In this document: in pieces, positions 7,920 through 17,070 of the stretch
Position numbering within the stretch: the stretch's first letter is position 1
Layout: the number at the start of each line of letters is the position of its first letter
Source: Phenylobacterium sp.
GTDB lineage: Bacteria > Pseudomonadota > Alphaproteobacteria > Caulobacterales > Caulobacteraceae
Length of the DNA: 64,000 nt
Assembly (NCBI RefSeq): GCF_024508875.1
Contig: NZ_JANINU010000016.1
Coordinates: forward strand, 1 to 64,000
Direction: 5' to 3'
Position numbers and translations under genes: made by a program
Notes under the pieces: model-generated
Seen by the model: the letters and a program-made list of their open reading frames with translations, nothing else
The model's database searches: none
What the model was told of the DNA's origin: nothing

Positions 7920-8665
7920 CAGCCCGCGAGCTTCTCCAGGTCCTCGGCCGAGATGTCGGCGTTGGAGTAGACGTTCTGGACGTCGTCGTCGTCTTCCAGC
8001 GTCTCGATCAGCTTCATCAGCGTGGCGACCGCGTCGCCCGAGAGCGGGGTGAGCGCCTTGGGCTTCCAGGCGAGTTGGGTGGACTTGGCCGGGCCGAGCG
8101 CGGCCTCCAGCGCCGCCGAGACCTCCGAGAGCGCCTCGAAGGCGGTGTAGATGGTGTGTCCGTCCTCGTCGGACTCGACGTCGTCGGCGCCCGCCTCGAT
8201 GGCGGCCTCCATGACCTTATCCTCGGACCCCGCCTCGGGGCCGTAGACGATCTGGCCGACGCGGTCCCACATGAACGACACCGAGCCGGTTTCGCCGAGG
8301 TTGCCGCCGCACTTGGTGAAGGTGGATCGCACGGTGGAGGCCGAGCGGTTGCGGTTGTCGGTCAGGGCCTCGACGATGACGCCCACGCCGCCGGGGCCGA
8401 AGCCCTCGTAGCGGATTTCGTCGTAGGTCTCGGCGTCGCCGCCGGCCGCCTTCTTGATGGCCCGGTCGATGACGTCCTTCGGCATCGACTCGGCCTTGGC
8501 GTTGGCGACGGCCAAGCGCAGACGGGCGTTCATGTTGGGGTCGGGCAGGCCGGCCTTGGCCGCCACCGTGATCTCGCGCGAGAGCTTGGAGAACAGCTTG
8601 GACCGGGCGCTGTCGGCGCGGCCCTTGCGGTGCATGATGTTCTTGAACTTTGAGTGTCCGGCCAT
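7919..8665 (-). CDS. yebC: YebC/PmpR (TACO1-like) protein
   Basis: A full-length (248 aa) YebC-family protein. The start [23 protein letters not shown] is diagnostic, followed by [27 protein letters not shown] and the acidic [12 protein letters not shown]-like region ([16 protein letters not shown]). Members bind nucleic acid. They were first described as transcriptional regulators, and more recent work links them to translation through difficult sequences such as polyproline. Normally it lies by ruvC, but here no Holliday-junction genes follow. It is the first gene of a two-gene unit with the small membrane protein downstream. Confidence 0.93.
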   Translation of the reverse strand: MAGHSKFKNIMHRKGRADSARSKLFSKLSREITVAAKAGLPDPNMNARLRLAVANAKAESMPKDVIDRAIKKAAGGDAETYDEIRYEGFGPGGVGVIVEALTDNRNRSASTVRSTFTKCGGNLGETGSVSFMWDRVGQIVYGPEAGSEDKVMEAAIEAGADDVESDEDGHTIYTAFEALSEVSAALEAALGPAKSTQLAWKPKALTPLSGDAVATLMKLIETLEDDDDVQNVYSNADISAEDLEKLAG

Positions 8666-8779
8666 GGTCCCGAGCGGCGTTCCTGGAAGAGCGAGCGCGC
8701 CTTCTACCTCAGGCGGGGCCGCGCACGGAACCCCCGGCGATGGCGCGGGTTAGGCTGCGTCGTGACCGGAGTGTTTCCC

Positions 8780-9010
8780 ATGACCCTGCCGACCGAAGAC
8801 TTTGCGCCGGAGGAGCCGCGTGGCGATCTCGTCCACTGGATGGAGCCCGGGCCGATCCGGCTGGGGACCGCGGGCGCCTCGGCGGCGGCCCTGACCGTCT
8901 TTGCCCTCGGCGTCGTAGCGGCGTTTGGGGCGCTGGCGGCGTTCCGCTACCTGGCGCCGCGCCGCGAGGGCCTGCCGCCTTGGAAGTGGCGGCGAGGCGT
9001 GCTGCACTAG
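8780..9010 (+). CDS. Small single-span membrane protein
   Basis: I take the ATG at 8780, which has GGAG eight bases upstream, giving 76 aa. A longer frame from 8654 would start inside the yebC start region and is Arg-rich nonsense. The protein has an acidic N-terminus (TEDFAPEEPRGD), one or possibly two hydrophobic segments (SAAALTVFALGVVAAFGALAAFRYL) and a basic tail. Function unknown. It ends one base before the convergent PEP-CTERM gene. Confidence 0.68.
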   Translation: MTLPTEDFAPEEPRGDLVHWMEPGPIRLGTAGASAAALTVFALGVVAAFGALAAFRYLAPRREGLPPWKWRRGVLH

Positions 9011-9011
9011 C

Positions 9012-10163
9012 CTAGAGGGCGGCGACAGCGCGGCGGCGGCGCAGGATCGAGCCGATCGCACCGAAGCCGAGGATCATCAGCGCCCAGGCCGCCGGTTCGG
9101 GGACCGCGGTGGCGGTCGACGAGACGATCAGGTTCGCCGCGCCCAGGCCGTTCATGCGGATCTCGCCGTTCTGCAGCATGCTGGCGGCGACGACGGAGCC
9201 TTCGACGAAGTTGTTGTTCTTGATCTGCGCCTGCGGGGCCAAGATCGAGCCGTACCAGGCCTTGGAGCCCAGATCGACGCTGGCGGCCTCGTAGAAGTTC
9301 CAGATGACCTTGGCGCCCAGGCCGGTCGGGCCGTTGAAGTTGATGCTGCTGGGCAGCTTCACGTTTGTGCCGGCCACGTTGACGATCACCGCGTCGTAGC
9401 CGGTGGGCATGTTGAAGATGAGCTGGCTGCGGTTCTTCAGGGCCGCTTCGAGATCGGAGATCTGGAAGACCGCCACGCCCGTGCCCGAGCCGGCGTCGAA
9501 GATCGCCTGCTGGCCGTTGGCCGAATAGCTCAGGAAATTGGTGGCCGACAGATCGGAGAAGTAGTCCGACGTCGCCAGGAGGTCGGTGGTCAGGCTGGCG
9601 GTGGTCGCGGCGATCGCGGCCTGGATGCCGTCGGCGCTGTGGTCGCCGGCGTGCTTGGTCCCGTTCGAACTGCTGACCGAACCGCCGTAGTAGATGTCCT
9701 TGGCGTTGGTGTTCGAGACGTTGCCGCCGGCGTAGACCGAGGCGCCGTTGGCGTTGACCTTCTTGACGTCGCCGTCGACCTGGACGCCGCCGCCGCCGTT
9801 CATGTTGGCGCCGGAGTCGAGGTCGCCCCCGACCTTCACCGAACCGCCGTTGTTGATGTTCTTGGCCCCGCCCGTGACGTTCCCGCCGACGGTGAGAGCG
9901 ACGCCACCCGCCTGGCTGCCCGGATTGGTGAAGTAGTTCGACGAGCCGCCCGACAGGTTGCCGCCGACGAAGGTCTTGCCCTGCACCTGGGAGGACGACT
10001 GCAGATCCTTGAGGACGATCAGGTTGTAGTCCCGCATCGCCTGCAGGCCGGCGTTGACGTCTTCGGCGTTGGCCGAAGTCGGCGCGGGCGCGGCCAGGGC
10101 GGCCGAGGCGCTGGCGAGGACCAGGCCGGCGACGATGGCGGAGAGGGGGCGGGAGAACGACAT
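9012..10163 (-). CDS. Choice-of-anchor A family protein with PEPxxWA-CTERM tail
   Basis: A 383-aa secreted protein with a signal peptide (ASAALAAPAP). A choice-of-anchor A domain of about 300 residues follows, recognisable by repeated VGGNV/VGGDL/VDGDV/AGGNV strands (beta-solenoid-like, residues about 65-150) and the WYGSILAPQAQIKNNNFVEGSVVAASM block. The tail is PEPAAWALMILGFG plus LRRRR. Proteins of this class are surface-displayed and swap anchor types between lineages (LPXTG, PEP-CTERM); their activity is not established. It probably needs an exosortase encoded elsewhere. Convergent with the small membrane gene. Confidence 0.9.
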   Translation of the reverse strand: MSFSRPLSAIVAGLVLASASAALAAPAPTSANAEDVNAGLQAMRDYNLIVLKDLQSSSQVQGKTFVGGNLSGGSSNYFTNPGSQAGGVALTVGGNVTGGAKNINNGGSVKVGGDLDSGANMNGGGGVQVDGDVKKVNANGASVYAGGNVSNTNAKDIYYGGSVSSSNGTKHAGDHSADGIQAAIAATTASLTTDLLATSDYFSDLSATNFLSYSANGQQAIFDAGSGTGVAVFQISDLEAALKNRSQLIFNMPTGYDAVIVNVAGTNVKLPSSINFNGPTGLGAKVIWNFYEAASVDLGSKAWYGSILAPQAQIKNNNFVEGSVVAASMLQNGEIRMNGLGAANLIVSSTATAVPEPAAWALMILGFGAIGSILRRRRAVAAL

Positions 10164-10310
10164 TCGACGACCTTACGCACGGCAGTGGTTAAGAGACGCA
10201 CCCACTCGGTCCCCGTCCGGGTGAGGCGAGCGGGATATGGTGGAGCTCAGCCCTCTGCGGCAGTCGGCGCGGTGTCGCAGGCCCCGCCGCAGCTACTCAA
10301 TCCGGGGTAT

Positions 10311-12029
10311 TCAGAGGCCGCCCAGTTTCCGGGCGCAGGCGGTCTTCTCCACCTCGGACAGGCCCACCGCCAGTTGCAGCTTGCGGGTCGCGACGTCGTT
10401 GTCGCCGTAGGGCCAGTAGCGGATCGCCTGGGGTGTCGCCTGCCCCAGATTGGGTAAGACCGCCATCACGATCTCCCGTGACGTGTCGCCGGGCGTGAGG
10501 GTGATCTTCGTGATCCTGGCCCCGTCGCGCAGGCCCGCGTTCCAGGCGGGGCCGCCCTGCCGGACGCCCCTCACGACCATGTCCTTCGCCGAGCCAATGT
10601 AGTCGAAGCCGGCGTCGAAGGCCGGCGAGGTGGTGACCCTCGCGTCGAGGCAGCCATCGAACATGTGCGCGGGCAGATCGACGTAGGCGCCTCCGTCGGC
10701 GTACTTCGCGATGTCGGGCCGAAGGTCGATCTGGGCGACGGCCCAGGCGGCCGAGACGAGGCCGGTGACGAGGTCTGGACCCTGGCCGCCGGGGAACTGC
10801 GCATTGTGGTCGCGCATGCGTAGCATCACGTCGTCCAGGTCGGCCTTGCCGCCGGTCTTGCGGCGGATCTCGTCGTCCCACTTCAACGCCAGCAGCATGC
10901 CGCGCTGGTAGGGCAGACGCTGGGCGTTGGGGTCCGTCCAGAAGTCGGAGATGATCCGGGCCGCCGGCGCCGTGCGCAACGGGTTGGCCTCATACCGCGC
11001 CATCCCCTCGGCCCAGTAGCCGACACCCTGCTCCGGCGTCACCAGGCCGGCGCGCAACAGGGTGCGGGCCGTGTAGAACTCGGTGAAGCCTTCGCTGAGC
11101 CAGTAGTAGCGCGCCTCCGGCTCGTCCATGCGGCGGCCGATGCGCATGGGAATCCAAGTGTGGACGTGCTCATGGGCGAGCGTCCAGCGGATGCGGTCGG
11201 GCGCAGCGTTCGGGGTGCCGTAGAGGACGAAGCCGTCGCCGCGCCCCGTTCCGCCATTGGAGCTGCCGCTCGGCTTGGGGGTGAGGGGCAGGTAGGCCAC
11301 GAAGTAGGGTTCGTTGAGGTCGTTCCAGAAGGCGCGCTGGGCCGAGACGACCTTGGCCATGTCGTCGGCGAAAGCGGTCTGGTCGAACGGCGCGCCGGCG
11401 GGGGCGGCGAAGCGCAGCGTCCCGCCGGCGATCGGCCGCTCGATCACGGTGAGGTTCGGGGCTCCGACGGTGATGGACTGGGCGATGTCGTCGACGCTCA
11501 TGGGCCGGCCCATCCGCCCGTGTTCGAGGTCGGAGGCCAACCGCCAGCCTTTGGGGAGTTTGCCCCACCGGAACGTCGCGGGCTGTTCGTCGCGGCCCTC
11601 GGGCGCGGCGAAGACGAAGTTGCCCATCAGCGAAACCCAGCCGGGGCGGATCAGCGGTCCCTTGTAGGGATTGCCGTCGACGCCCGCCGGATCGGTGTCG
11701 TAGGCGGTCTGGACGCGGTATCGGAGGGTGATCTTCGCGCCCGGCTTGTGGCGCAGGATGCGGACCGCGGGGCCGTCCTCGGCGGCCGCGGCGCCGTCCA
11801 CCCGGACGTCGGAGACGTAGCGCCAGAGGTCCTTGCCGGACGCCCAATGGTCGGGAAGCTGGAGCCGGGTCTCGCCGTCGGTGTCGCCTCGGAACCTCAT
11901 CTCGACGTCGAGGACGGGCGGCTTGCCGGCGGGCGGCGTCTCGACGCCCAGGCGGTAGTCCACGGTCGGGGCCTTGGCGGCGCCCAGGAGCGCGATGGCG
12001 GCGGCGGCGGTGACGAGGGCGCGGATCAT
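10311..12029 (-). CDS. Secreted M61-like metallopeptidase with PDZ-like domain
   Basis: The protein is 572 aa with a signal peptide (residues 1-20). The zinc motif HEHVH lies at residues 286-290 with the downstream glutamate in WLSEGFTEFY (E313), as in gluzincins of the M1/M61 type. N-terminal beta domains precede it. After about residue 470 a PDZ-like stretch (GVRQGGPAWNAGLRDGARITKI) completes the M61 glycyl-aminopeptidase layout. It acts on peptides in the periplasm or outside the cell. It is the last gene of a leftward run, 11 bases after the phosphatase gene, although a peptidase has no obvious link to the upstream enzymes. Confidence 0.87.
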   Translation of the reverse strand: MIRALVTAAAAIALLGAAKAPTVDYRLGVETPPAGKPPVLDVEMRFRGDTDGETRLQLPDHWASGKDLWRYVSDVRVDGAAAAEDGPAVRILRHKPGAKITLRYRVQTAYDTDPAGVDGNPYKGPLIRPGWVSLMGNFVFAAPEGRDEQPATFRWGKLPKGWRLASDLEHGRMGRPMSVDDIAQSITVGAPNLTVIERPIAGGTLRFAAPAGAPFDQTAFADDMAKVVSAQRAFWNDLNEPYFVAYLPLTPKPSGSSNGGTGRGDGFVLYGTPNAAPDRIRWTLAHEHVHTWIPMRIGRRMDEPEARYYWLSEGFTEFYTARTLLRAGLVTPEQGVGYWAEGMARYEANPLRTAPAARIISDFWTDPNAQRLPYQRGMLLALKWDDEIRRKTGGKADLDDVMLRMRDHNAQFPGGQGPDLVTGLVSAAWAVAQIDLRPDIAKYADGGAYVDLPAHMFDGCLDARVTTSPAFDAGFDYIGSAKDMVVRGVRQGGPAWNAGLRDGARITKITLTPGDTSREIVMAVLPNLGQATPQAIRYWPYGDNDVATRKLQLAVGLSEVEKTACARKLGGL

Positions 12030-12040
12030 GCGCCCGCAGG

Positions 12041-12631
12041 CTACAGCACAGGCTCGCAATCGAAACGGTCGATCTGGCCGTCCTGCAACCGGTAGACGGC
12101 GTCCTGCGGGACGTCCTGGTTCAGCGTCGCCTGCCGGTCGAGGCCGGCATAGAGGCCGCGCGCGAGCCGGCCCCAGACGCCGTGGCTGACGGCGATGACG
12201 CGCCGGCCGGGCTCGGGCGGCAGGCTGGCGAGCCAGTCGGCGGCCCGCGCCGCGACATCCTCGAAGGTCTCGCCGCCCGGCGCGCCGAAGAACCACTCGC
12301 GGGTCGCGAACTTCTCCGGGTGCAGGTGGGCGATGTCGGCGCGCAGCTTGCCTTCCCACGCGCCGCACGAGATCTCGGCCAGACGGGCATCCGTCTCGAT
12401 GGCGAGGCCGGTGGCGGCCGCCACGATCCCGGCGGTGCGTTGGGCGCGGCCGATGGGACTGGCCACGAGGCGCCAGTCGCCGCGTCCGTCGCGGCGCACG
12501 AGGTCGGCCGCCAGCCCGGCCATGGCGGCCGCCTGACGCTCGCCCAGCGGCGTCAGGTCGGACTCCATGTGCCCCTGGATACGCCCCTCGCGGTTCCAGA
12601 AGGTCTCGCCGTGGCGCAGGAGGACGATCAC
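12041..12631 (-). CDS. Histidine phosphatase family protein
   Basis: A 196-aa phosphoglycerate-mutase-like phosphatase. It has the catalytic LLRHGE at residues 3-8, the second arginine region SPIGRAQRT, and the second histidine in [11 protein letters not shown]. It hydrolyses a phosphomonoester; the substrate is not evident. The start is the GTG of a GTGA overlap with the SDR stop, so translation is coupled; no ATG lies nearby. The broad-specificity GpmB/CobC-like class is most similar. Confidence 0.88.
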   Translation of the reverse strand: MIVLLRHGETFWNREGRIQGHMESDLTPLGERQAAAMAGLAADLVRRDGRGDWRLVASPIGRAQRTAGIVAAATGLAIETDARLAEISCGAWEGKLRADIAHLHPEKFATREWFFGAPGGETFEDVAARAADWLASLPPEPGRRVIAVSHGVWGRLARGLYAGLDRQATLNQDVPQDAVYRLQDGQIDRFDCEPVL

Positions 12632-13413
12632 CGCTTGCGCCGGACCACCGGGTGGGAGGTCGACAGGCCGCCGTCCACCGCCAGGGTCTGGCCATTGACG
12701 TACGAGGCGTCGTCCGAGGCCAGGAACAGGGCCGCGGCCGCGATCTCTTCCGGCACGCCGTAGCGCGTGGTGGGGTTGAGCTGGCCGATCTTGTCCTCGT
12801 TGCCCCGCGCCCGCGCGCCGTCGAAGATCGGCTTGGTCATGCCGGTCTCGATCAGGCCCGGCGCGACGGCGTTGACGCGCACGCCCGTGCCGTACAGCTC
12901 GTTGCAGGCGGTCTGGACCAGGCTGATGACGCCGGCCTTGGAGGCGGAATAGGCGGGGCCGCCGGCGCCCGAGCGGATGCCCGCCACCGACGCGGTGCAG
13001 ATGATCGAGCCCTTGCCCTGCGGGATCATCGCCTCGGAGGCGTACTTCACGCCGAGGAACGCGCCGATCAGGTTCACGCGCAGGATCTCGGCCCAGTAGT
13101 CGGCGGTCTGCTCGTGCAGCGGGGTGAAGCCGCCCGAGATGCCGGCGTTGGCCCAGAAGATGTCCAGGCCGCCGAAGTCGGCCTTGGCCCGCTCGACCAG
13201 CGACTTCACGAAGGCGTCCTCGCCGGCGTCGCCCTTCAGCGCCACGACCTTGCCGCCGGCGGCCTTGATGGCCTCTGCGGTCTCGTCGACGGCGTCGGCC
13301 CGGTCGGCGATGACGAGGCTGGCGCCCTCCGCCGAGAACAGTTTCGCCGAGGCCCGGCCGATGCCGCTGGCCGCGCCGGTGATGACGGCCACACGGCCGG
13401 AAAGACGTCCCAT
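12628..13413 (-). CDS. SDR family oxidoreductase
   Basis: A 261-aa classical short-chain dehydrogenase. It has the cofactor loop TGAASGIG near residue 12, D-rich NAD(H)-type second strand (VIADRA), NAG motif (WANAG), catalytic Ser before YSASK (Tyr/Lys) and the C-terminal VDGG motif. It reduces or oxidises a secondary alcohol or ketone; the aspartate-like acidic residue after strand two favours NAD over NADP. It lies between an alpha/beta hydrolase and a phosphatase in one direction, with 4-base and 15-base junctions. Confidence 0.92.
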   Translation of the reverse strand: MGRLSGRVAVITGAASGIGRASAKLFSAEGASLVIADRADAVDETAEAIKAAGGKVVALKGDAGEDAFVKSLVERAKADFGGLDIFWANAGISGGFTPLHEQTADYWAEILRVNLIGAFLGVKYASEAMIPQGKGSIICTASVAGIRSGAGGPAYSASKAGVISLVQTACNELYGTGVRVNAVAPGLIETGMTKPIFDGARARGNEDKIGQLNPTTRYGVPEEIAAAALFLASDDASYVNGQTLAVDGGLSTSHPVVRRKR

Positions 13414-13428
13414 GGTGTTCCTCGAGGT

Positions 13429-14268
13429 CTAGGCGTTGGTCTTGGCTCGGCTCGCCGCCGCGACGATGGCGTCGACGAAGGTATCGTAGAGGGCCGGGGG
13501 CAGGTCGTGGCCCATGCCCGGGATCAGGCGAAGCTCGGCGCCGGGGATGGCCGCCGCGGTCTCGCGCCCGCCGACGGGCTGGACCAGCGGATCGGCCTCG
13601 CCGTGCAGGACGACGGTGGGGACCTGCAGGCCCTTGAGCTCGGCGGTGCGGTCGCCGTCGGCGCCGATCGCCTGACGCTGGCGGCCGACGCCGGCCGGGT
13701 TGAAGGCGCGGGCGTGCTCGGCGACGACGCGGGCCCGGAGCTCTTCGTCGGTCCACGGATAGCCGGGGCTGCCGATGGTGCGGGCGTTCTTCACGCCGTG
13801 CGCCACGAAGGCCTCGTAGTCGGCGGCGGGATCGGGCGGCGGGTTGCTGATCACCGCCATCGCGTCGGGCGTGGCCACGACGTCGCCGGACGGCGCGGAC
13901 ATGATGGAGGTGAGCGACAGCACCCGCGCCGGATAGTCGATGGCGATGCGCTGGACGATCATCCCGCCCATGGAGACGCCGGCGATGTGCGCCTTCCGAA
14001 CGCCCGCCGCGTCCAACACGGCCATGGCGTCGGCGGCCATGTCCTTGAGGGTGTAGCGGTCGCCCGGCTTGAACCAGGTGGAGAGCCCGGTGTCGCGATT
14101 GTCGAAGCGGATGGCGCGGTAGCCGCGGGCCACCAGCTTCTCGCAGAACGCCTCGGGCCAGCGGGTCATCTGGGAGCCGAGCCCGTTGACGAGCAGGACG
14201 GTCTCGGGGCGATCGTCGCCGAACGTCTCGTATTCGATCTCGACGGCGCCGTTACGGGCTTTTGGCAT
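13429..14268 (-). CDS. Alpha/beta hydrolase
   Basis: The 279-aa enzyme has an oxyanion region LLVNGLGSQ, the nucleophile elbow GVSMGG (Ser99), the acid in HGEADPLV and the histidine in GMGHDLP. It hydrolyses an ester or related bond and is most similar to esterases and aromatic-ring meta-cleavage-type hydrolases. A frame is open 33 codons further upstream, but the ATG at 14268 has GGAGGAG nine bases before it. It is the first gene of the unit SDR-phosphatase-peptidase. Substrate unknown. Confidence 0.88.
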   Translation of the reverse strand: MPKARNGAVEIEYETFGDDRPETVLLVNGLGSQMTRWPEAFCEKLVARGYRAIRFDNRDTGLSTWFKPGDRYTLKDMAADAMAVLDAAGVRKAHIAGVSMGGMIVQRIAIDYPARVLSLTSIMSAPSGDVVATPDAMAVISNPPPDPAADYEAFVAHGVKNARTIGSPGYPWTDEELRARVVAEHARAFNPAGVGRQRQAIGADGDRTAELKGLQVPTVVLHGEADPLVQPVGGRETAAAIPGAELRLIPGMGHDLPPALYDTFVDAIVAAASRAKTNA

Positions 14269-14411
14269 GGCTTGTGTCTCCTCCGTCATCCCCTGTCGGT
14301 TGCACGACATAGGGTGCGACGATCCTGGCGCGTGAATCGGCTGGTCTTCCCTTGGCGAGTGCGCCAATCATGGCCGCAAGAGTCGCCTTTGGGGGGAGGG
14401 CCGAGCGAAGT

Positions 14412-14510
14412 ATGCGTGTGATCGTTCCCCTGTTGCTGTCCCTGGCGATGTGGGCGTTCATCCTGCTTGGCCTGGCGGGACTCTGGCTCAAGATCTTCGG
14501 CCACGCCTGA
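14412..14510 (+). CDS. Possible 32-aa membrane peptide
   Basis: An ATG at 14412 opens a 32-codon frame that is one hydrophobic helix (VIVPLLLSLAMWAFILLGLAG) followed by LWLKIFGHA. A GGGGGGAGGG tract lies about eleven bases upstream. It ends three bases before the convergent oxidoreductase gene. Short hydrophobic frames arise by chance in GC-rich DNA, so support is moderate. Confidence 0.4.
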   Translation: MRVIVPLLLSLAMWAFILLGLAGLWLKIFGHA

Positions 14511-14513
14511 CGA

Positions 14514-15479
14514 TCAAGGAATCAGGAGCACGCGCCCCACGGCCTGGCGGCTCTCGATGTAGCGGTGCGCCTCGGCCGCCTGCGAGAGCGGAAACTCCCG
14601 ATCGATCAAGACCTTGAGGTCGCCGCGGGCGACGTCGGCGATCAGGCGCTCGATGTTCTTCTGCACCCGCTCGGTCCCGATCTCGGCGCCCAGGAAGACG
14701 CCCGAGAGGCTGCGGTTGCCGCCCATCATCGAGCCCACGTCCACCGTCATGGGCTCGCGCCCGGCCTGGCCGACCATCGAGACGCGGCCGCGGTAGGCGA
14801 GGCTGAGGATCGAGGACTGCAGCGTCGGGCCGCCGACCGAATCGACGATCACGTCGCAGCCCTTCCTGTCGGTCAGGCGCATGACCTCCTTCACGACGTC
14901 ATGGGTCTTGTAGTTGATGCCGTGGGTCAGGCCGTAGGCCTTCAGCTTCTCCAGTCGCTCGTCCGACGAGGCGGTGGCCAGGACCATCGAAGCTCCCGCG
15001 CGGGCGGCGAGCTGGATGGCCGCCACGCCGACGCCGGAGGCTCCGGCCTGGACCAGGACGACCTCGCCCTTCTTCATCCGCCCGAACTCGAACAGGCAGT
15101 CGTCGGCGGTGCCGAAGGTCACGGGGATCACCGCCGCTTCCCTGGTGCTGAGGCCGGCGGGGACCTTCCACGCGGTGAAGGCCGGCACGGCGCGCAGCTC
15201 GGCGTGGCTGCCATAGGCGCCGGTGGTGCAGACCTTGTCGCCCACCTTGAACGTCGTCACCTCGGCCCCGACCTCGACCACTTCGCCGGCGGCCTGGTAG
15301 CCGACCACGTGCGGCTGGGTCATCAGCGGCCCGCGGAAGCGGTTCAGGGTGTCGCCGCCCTCGATCGAGATCGCCTCGACGCGGATCACGATGCCCTTGG
15401 GATGGCACTCCGGATCCGGGAAGTCCTCATAGCGCAGGACCTCGGGGCCACCGTTCTCGTAATAGACCGCAGCCTTCAT
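14514..15479 (-). CDS. Quinone-oxidoreductase-like MDR family enzyme
   Basis: A 321-aa zinc-independent medium-chain dehydrogenase/reductase. It has the N-terminal GroES-like domain, QAAGEVVEVGAEVTTFKVGD, then the NADPH loop VLVQAGASGVGVAAIQLA and a C-terminal GRVLLIP. It lacks the zinc-ligand GHE motif, as expected for QOR/crotonyl-reductase-like enzymes. It reduces an enone or quinone with NADPH. It is divergent from a VOC-family gene across a 74-base region with a perfect palindrome, which suggests joint control by an unlinked repressor. Confidence 0.88.
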   Translation of the reverse strand: MKAAVYYENGGPEVLRYEDFPDPECHPKGIVIRVEAISIEGGDTLNRFRGPLMTQPHVVGYQAAGEVVEVGAEVTTFKVGDKVCTTGAYGSHAELRAVPAFTAWKVPAGLSTREAAVIPVTFGTADDCLFEFGRMKKGEVVLVQAGASGVGVAAIQLAARAGASMVLATASSDERLEKLKAYGLTHGINYKTHDVVKEVMRLTDRKGCDVIVDSVGGPTLQSSILSLAYRGRVSMVGQAGREPMTVDVGSMMGGNRSLSGVFLGAEIGTERVQKNIERLIADVARGDLKVLIDREFPLSQAAEAHRYIESRQAVGRVLLIP

Positions 15480-15491
15480 CCCGGACCTCCC

Positions 15492-15507
15492 TCAAACATC
15501 TGTTTGA
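15492..15507. promoter_or_regulatory. Operator-like perfect palindrome
   Basis: TCAAACATCTGTTTGA has two 7-base arms and a 2-base spacer. It sits 13 bases before the oxidoreductase start and 47 before the VOC start, the expected place for a TetR- or MarR-type operator controlling both. No regulator gene of that type is adjacent. Confidence 0.6.
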
Positions 15508-15553
15508 CACAACCCATTCCATGCCGATGGTGCTGACGCAAGGGGAGGACGCC

Positions 15554-16234
15554 ATGGAACTGGCCAAGCCGCGGATCGACATCGGGCTCGCCACCAACGA
15601 CCTGCCGCCGATGCTGGCCTTATGGCAGGGGGAGGTGGGCGTCCCCCTGGATCATGTGCTGCCGATCCGGCGCGGCCAGGACCAGCACCGGCACGACGTC
15701 CTGGGCAGCGTGCTGAAGATCAATCATCACGAAGCGCCGCTGCCGGCCAATCCGCCGAGCGGCTATCTCGAGCTGCTCATCGCGCGGCCGGGGGTCGCGG
15801 CGCCGACGGCGATGGCCGACCCCGAGGGCAACCGCGTCACGCTGGTTCCCCCCGGCTTCGAGGGGATCGGGCAGATCGCCGTGCGGATCGGCGTCCGCGA
15901 CTTGGAGGCCCATCGCCGCTTCTACGCCGAAGCCCTGGGGCTGCCCGAGGAGCGGCCGGGCGTGTTCCGCGCCGGCGAGAGCCTGATCCTGCTGGAGGCC
16001 GACGCGAACGCCCCGTCCGACGCCCAGATGCAGGGGCCCGGCTGGCGCTACATCACCTTCCAGGTCTTCAAGGTCGACACCGAGCATTCGCGGGTCCTGG
16101 CCGCGGGCGGACGCGAGGCGCTGGCGCCGGTGACGCTGGGCACGACGGCGCGAATCTCGATGGTGCGCGACCCGGACGGCAACTGGATCGAGCTGTCCCA
16201 GCGCGCGTCGATCACCGGGTCGCTGGACGCCTGA
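15554..16234 (+). CDS. VOC (glyoxalase/dioxygenase) superfamily protein
   Basis: The 226-aa protein has two vicinal-oxygen-chelate modules. The first begins IDIGLATNDLPPMLALWQGEVG, the second IAVRIGVRDLEAHRRFYAEALGLPEE, and both end with a DPEGN/DPDGN-type strand (MVRDPDGNWIELSQ). Members bind a metal and act on glutathione adducts, catechols or similar. It starts at the ATG at 15554, which follows GGGGAGG; an earlier ATG lacks such a site. The divergent partner and shared palindrome suggest that both act on one inducing compound. Confidence 0.87.
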   Translation: MELAKPRIDIGLATNDLPPMLALWQGEVGVPLDHVLPIRRGQDQHRHDVLGSVLKINHHEAPLPANPPSGYLELLIARPGVAAPTAMADPEGNRVTLVPPGFEGIGQIAVRIGVRDLEAHRRFYAEALGLPEERPGVFRAGESLILLEADANAPSDAQMQGPGWRYITFQVFKVDTEHSRVLAAGGREALAPVTLGTTARISMVRDPDGNWIELSQRASITGSLDA

Positions 16235-16248
16235 GCGGGCGGCGGCCA

Positions 16249-16288
16249 AACGAAAGGGCTCCGACGTCGCCGCCGGAGCCCCTTCGTT
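16249..16288. terminator. Bidirectional terminator hairpin
   Basis: AACGAAAGGGCTCCG (16249-16263) pairs with CGGAGCCCCTTCGTT (16274-16288) over 15 bp with one A-C mismatch and a ten-base loop. It lies between the convergent VOC gene and the broken PEP-CTERM gene and can serve both. Confidence 0.8.
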
Positions 16289-16308
16289 GAACGGGTCCGC
16301 GACCGGCC

Positions 16309-16953
16309 TCAGGCCTGGGCGAGGCGGGTCCGGCGGAGCATCGCGCCCGCGCTGCCGAAGCCGACGATCATCAGGGCCCAGGTGGCCGGCTCGGGCGCCG
16401 GGCTCTCGCCGCCGTTGAGGAGCTGGACGTGGATGTTGCAGCAGCCGAACCCGAAGTTTTCGTTCGGGTCGGAGAAGCTGTTGATGTTCACGTTGTTGCT
16501 CGCGAACGCGGTGAAGGTCGGGCCCGGGCTGACCGCGCTCGCGTAGTCTTAGCTCGTGGCGAAGTTCGTCCCCGCCGCGCCCACGGCGCCGACGGCGTAC
16601 CAGCGGCCGGCGGTCAGGTTGAACGAGAACGCGTCGGAATATCGCCAGGCGAGGGAGCTGTCGGCGACGATGTGGGTGACGTCGCTGAACACCGCCTGGC
16701 CCGCGCTGGCGGGGGAGGTGTTGTCGCCGAGGTCGAGGATCACGAACTTGACGTCGCCTTCGCCGCCGCTGAGGCGAGCGCCGATCTGGCTGATCGTCTG
16801 GTCGATGTTGGACTGGAAGACGGCCGTATAGCCGTGGCCGACGATGTCGACGGTCGCGTCGTCGCTCGTGTAGTTGTCGTAGATGACGCTGGCTTGCGCC
16901 GCGCCCGACATCATGGACAGGGCCGCGAACGCGGCGGCGATCTTCAATTTCAT
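16309..16953 (-). pseudogene. PEP-CTERM protein interrupted by an in-frame TAA
   Basis: One continuous frame encodes a signal peptide (MKLKIAAAFAALSMMSGAAQA, residues 1-21), a beta-rich mature domain, and a PEPATWALMIVGFG tail with LRRTR. A single TAA (16549-16551, codon 135) interrupts it. The downstream 79 codons keep perfect coding character in the same frame and end in the sorting tail, so only a point change separates the halves. Translation would give a 134-residue secreted protein without its surface anchor. An ATG at 16491 could restart the tail but would lack export. A sequencing error, a recent nonsense mutation or stop-codon readthrough are the alternatives. GGGGAA precedes the start. 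Confidence 0.82.
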
Positions 16954-17070
16954 CAGGTTCCCCAACCTTGGCGCCGCTAGGCCACGGCGCCCCGCACGGT
17001 GTTCAGAAATGATTTCCGGACCCGCCGCCATGCAATTCACCGGCCAGGGGAACGTTGCGCCGAAAGGGTG

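Noticed and set aside
9700-9960. Regularly spaced similar blocks, considered as a repeat array
   Set aside because: They are the codons of the beta-strand repeats in the choice-of-anchor A protein.
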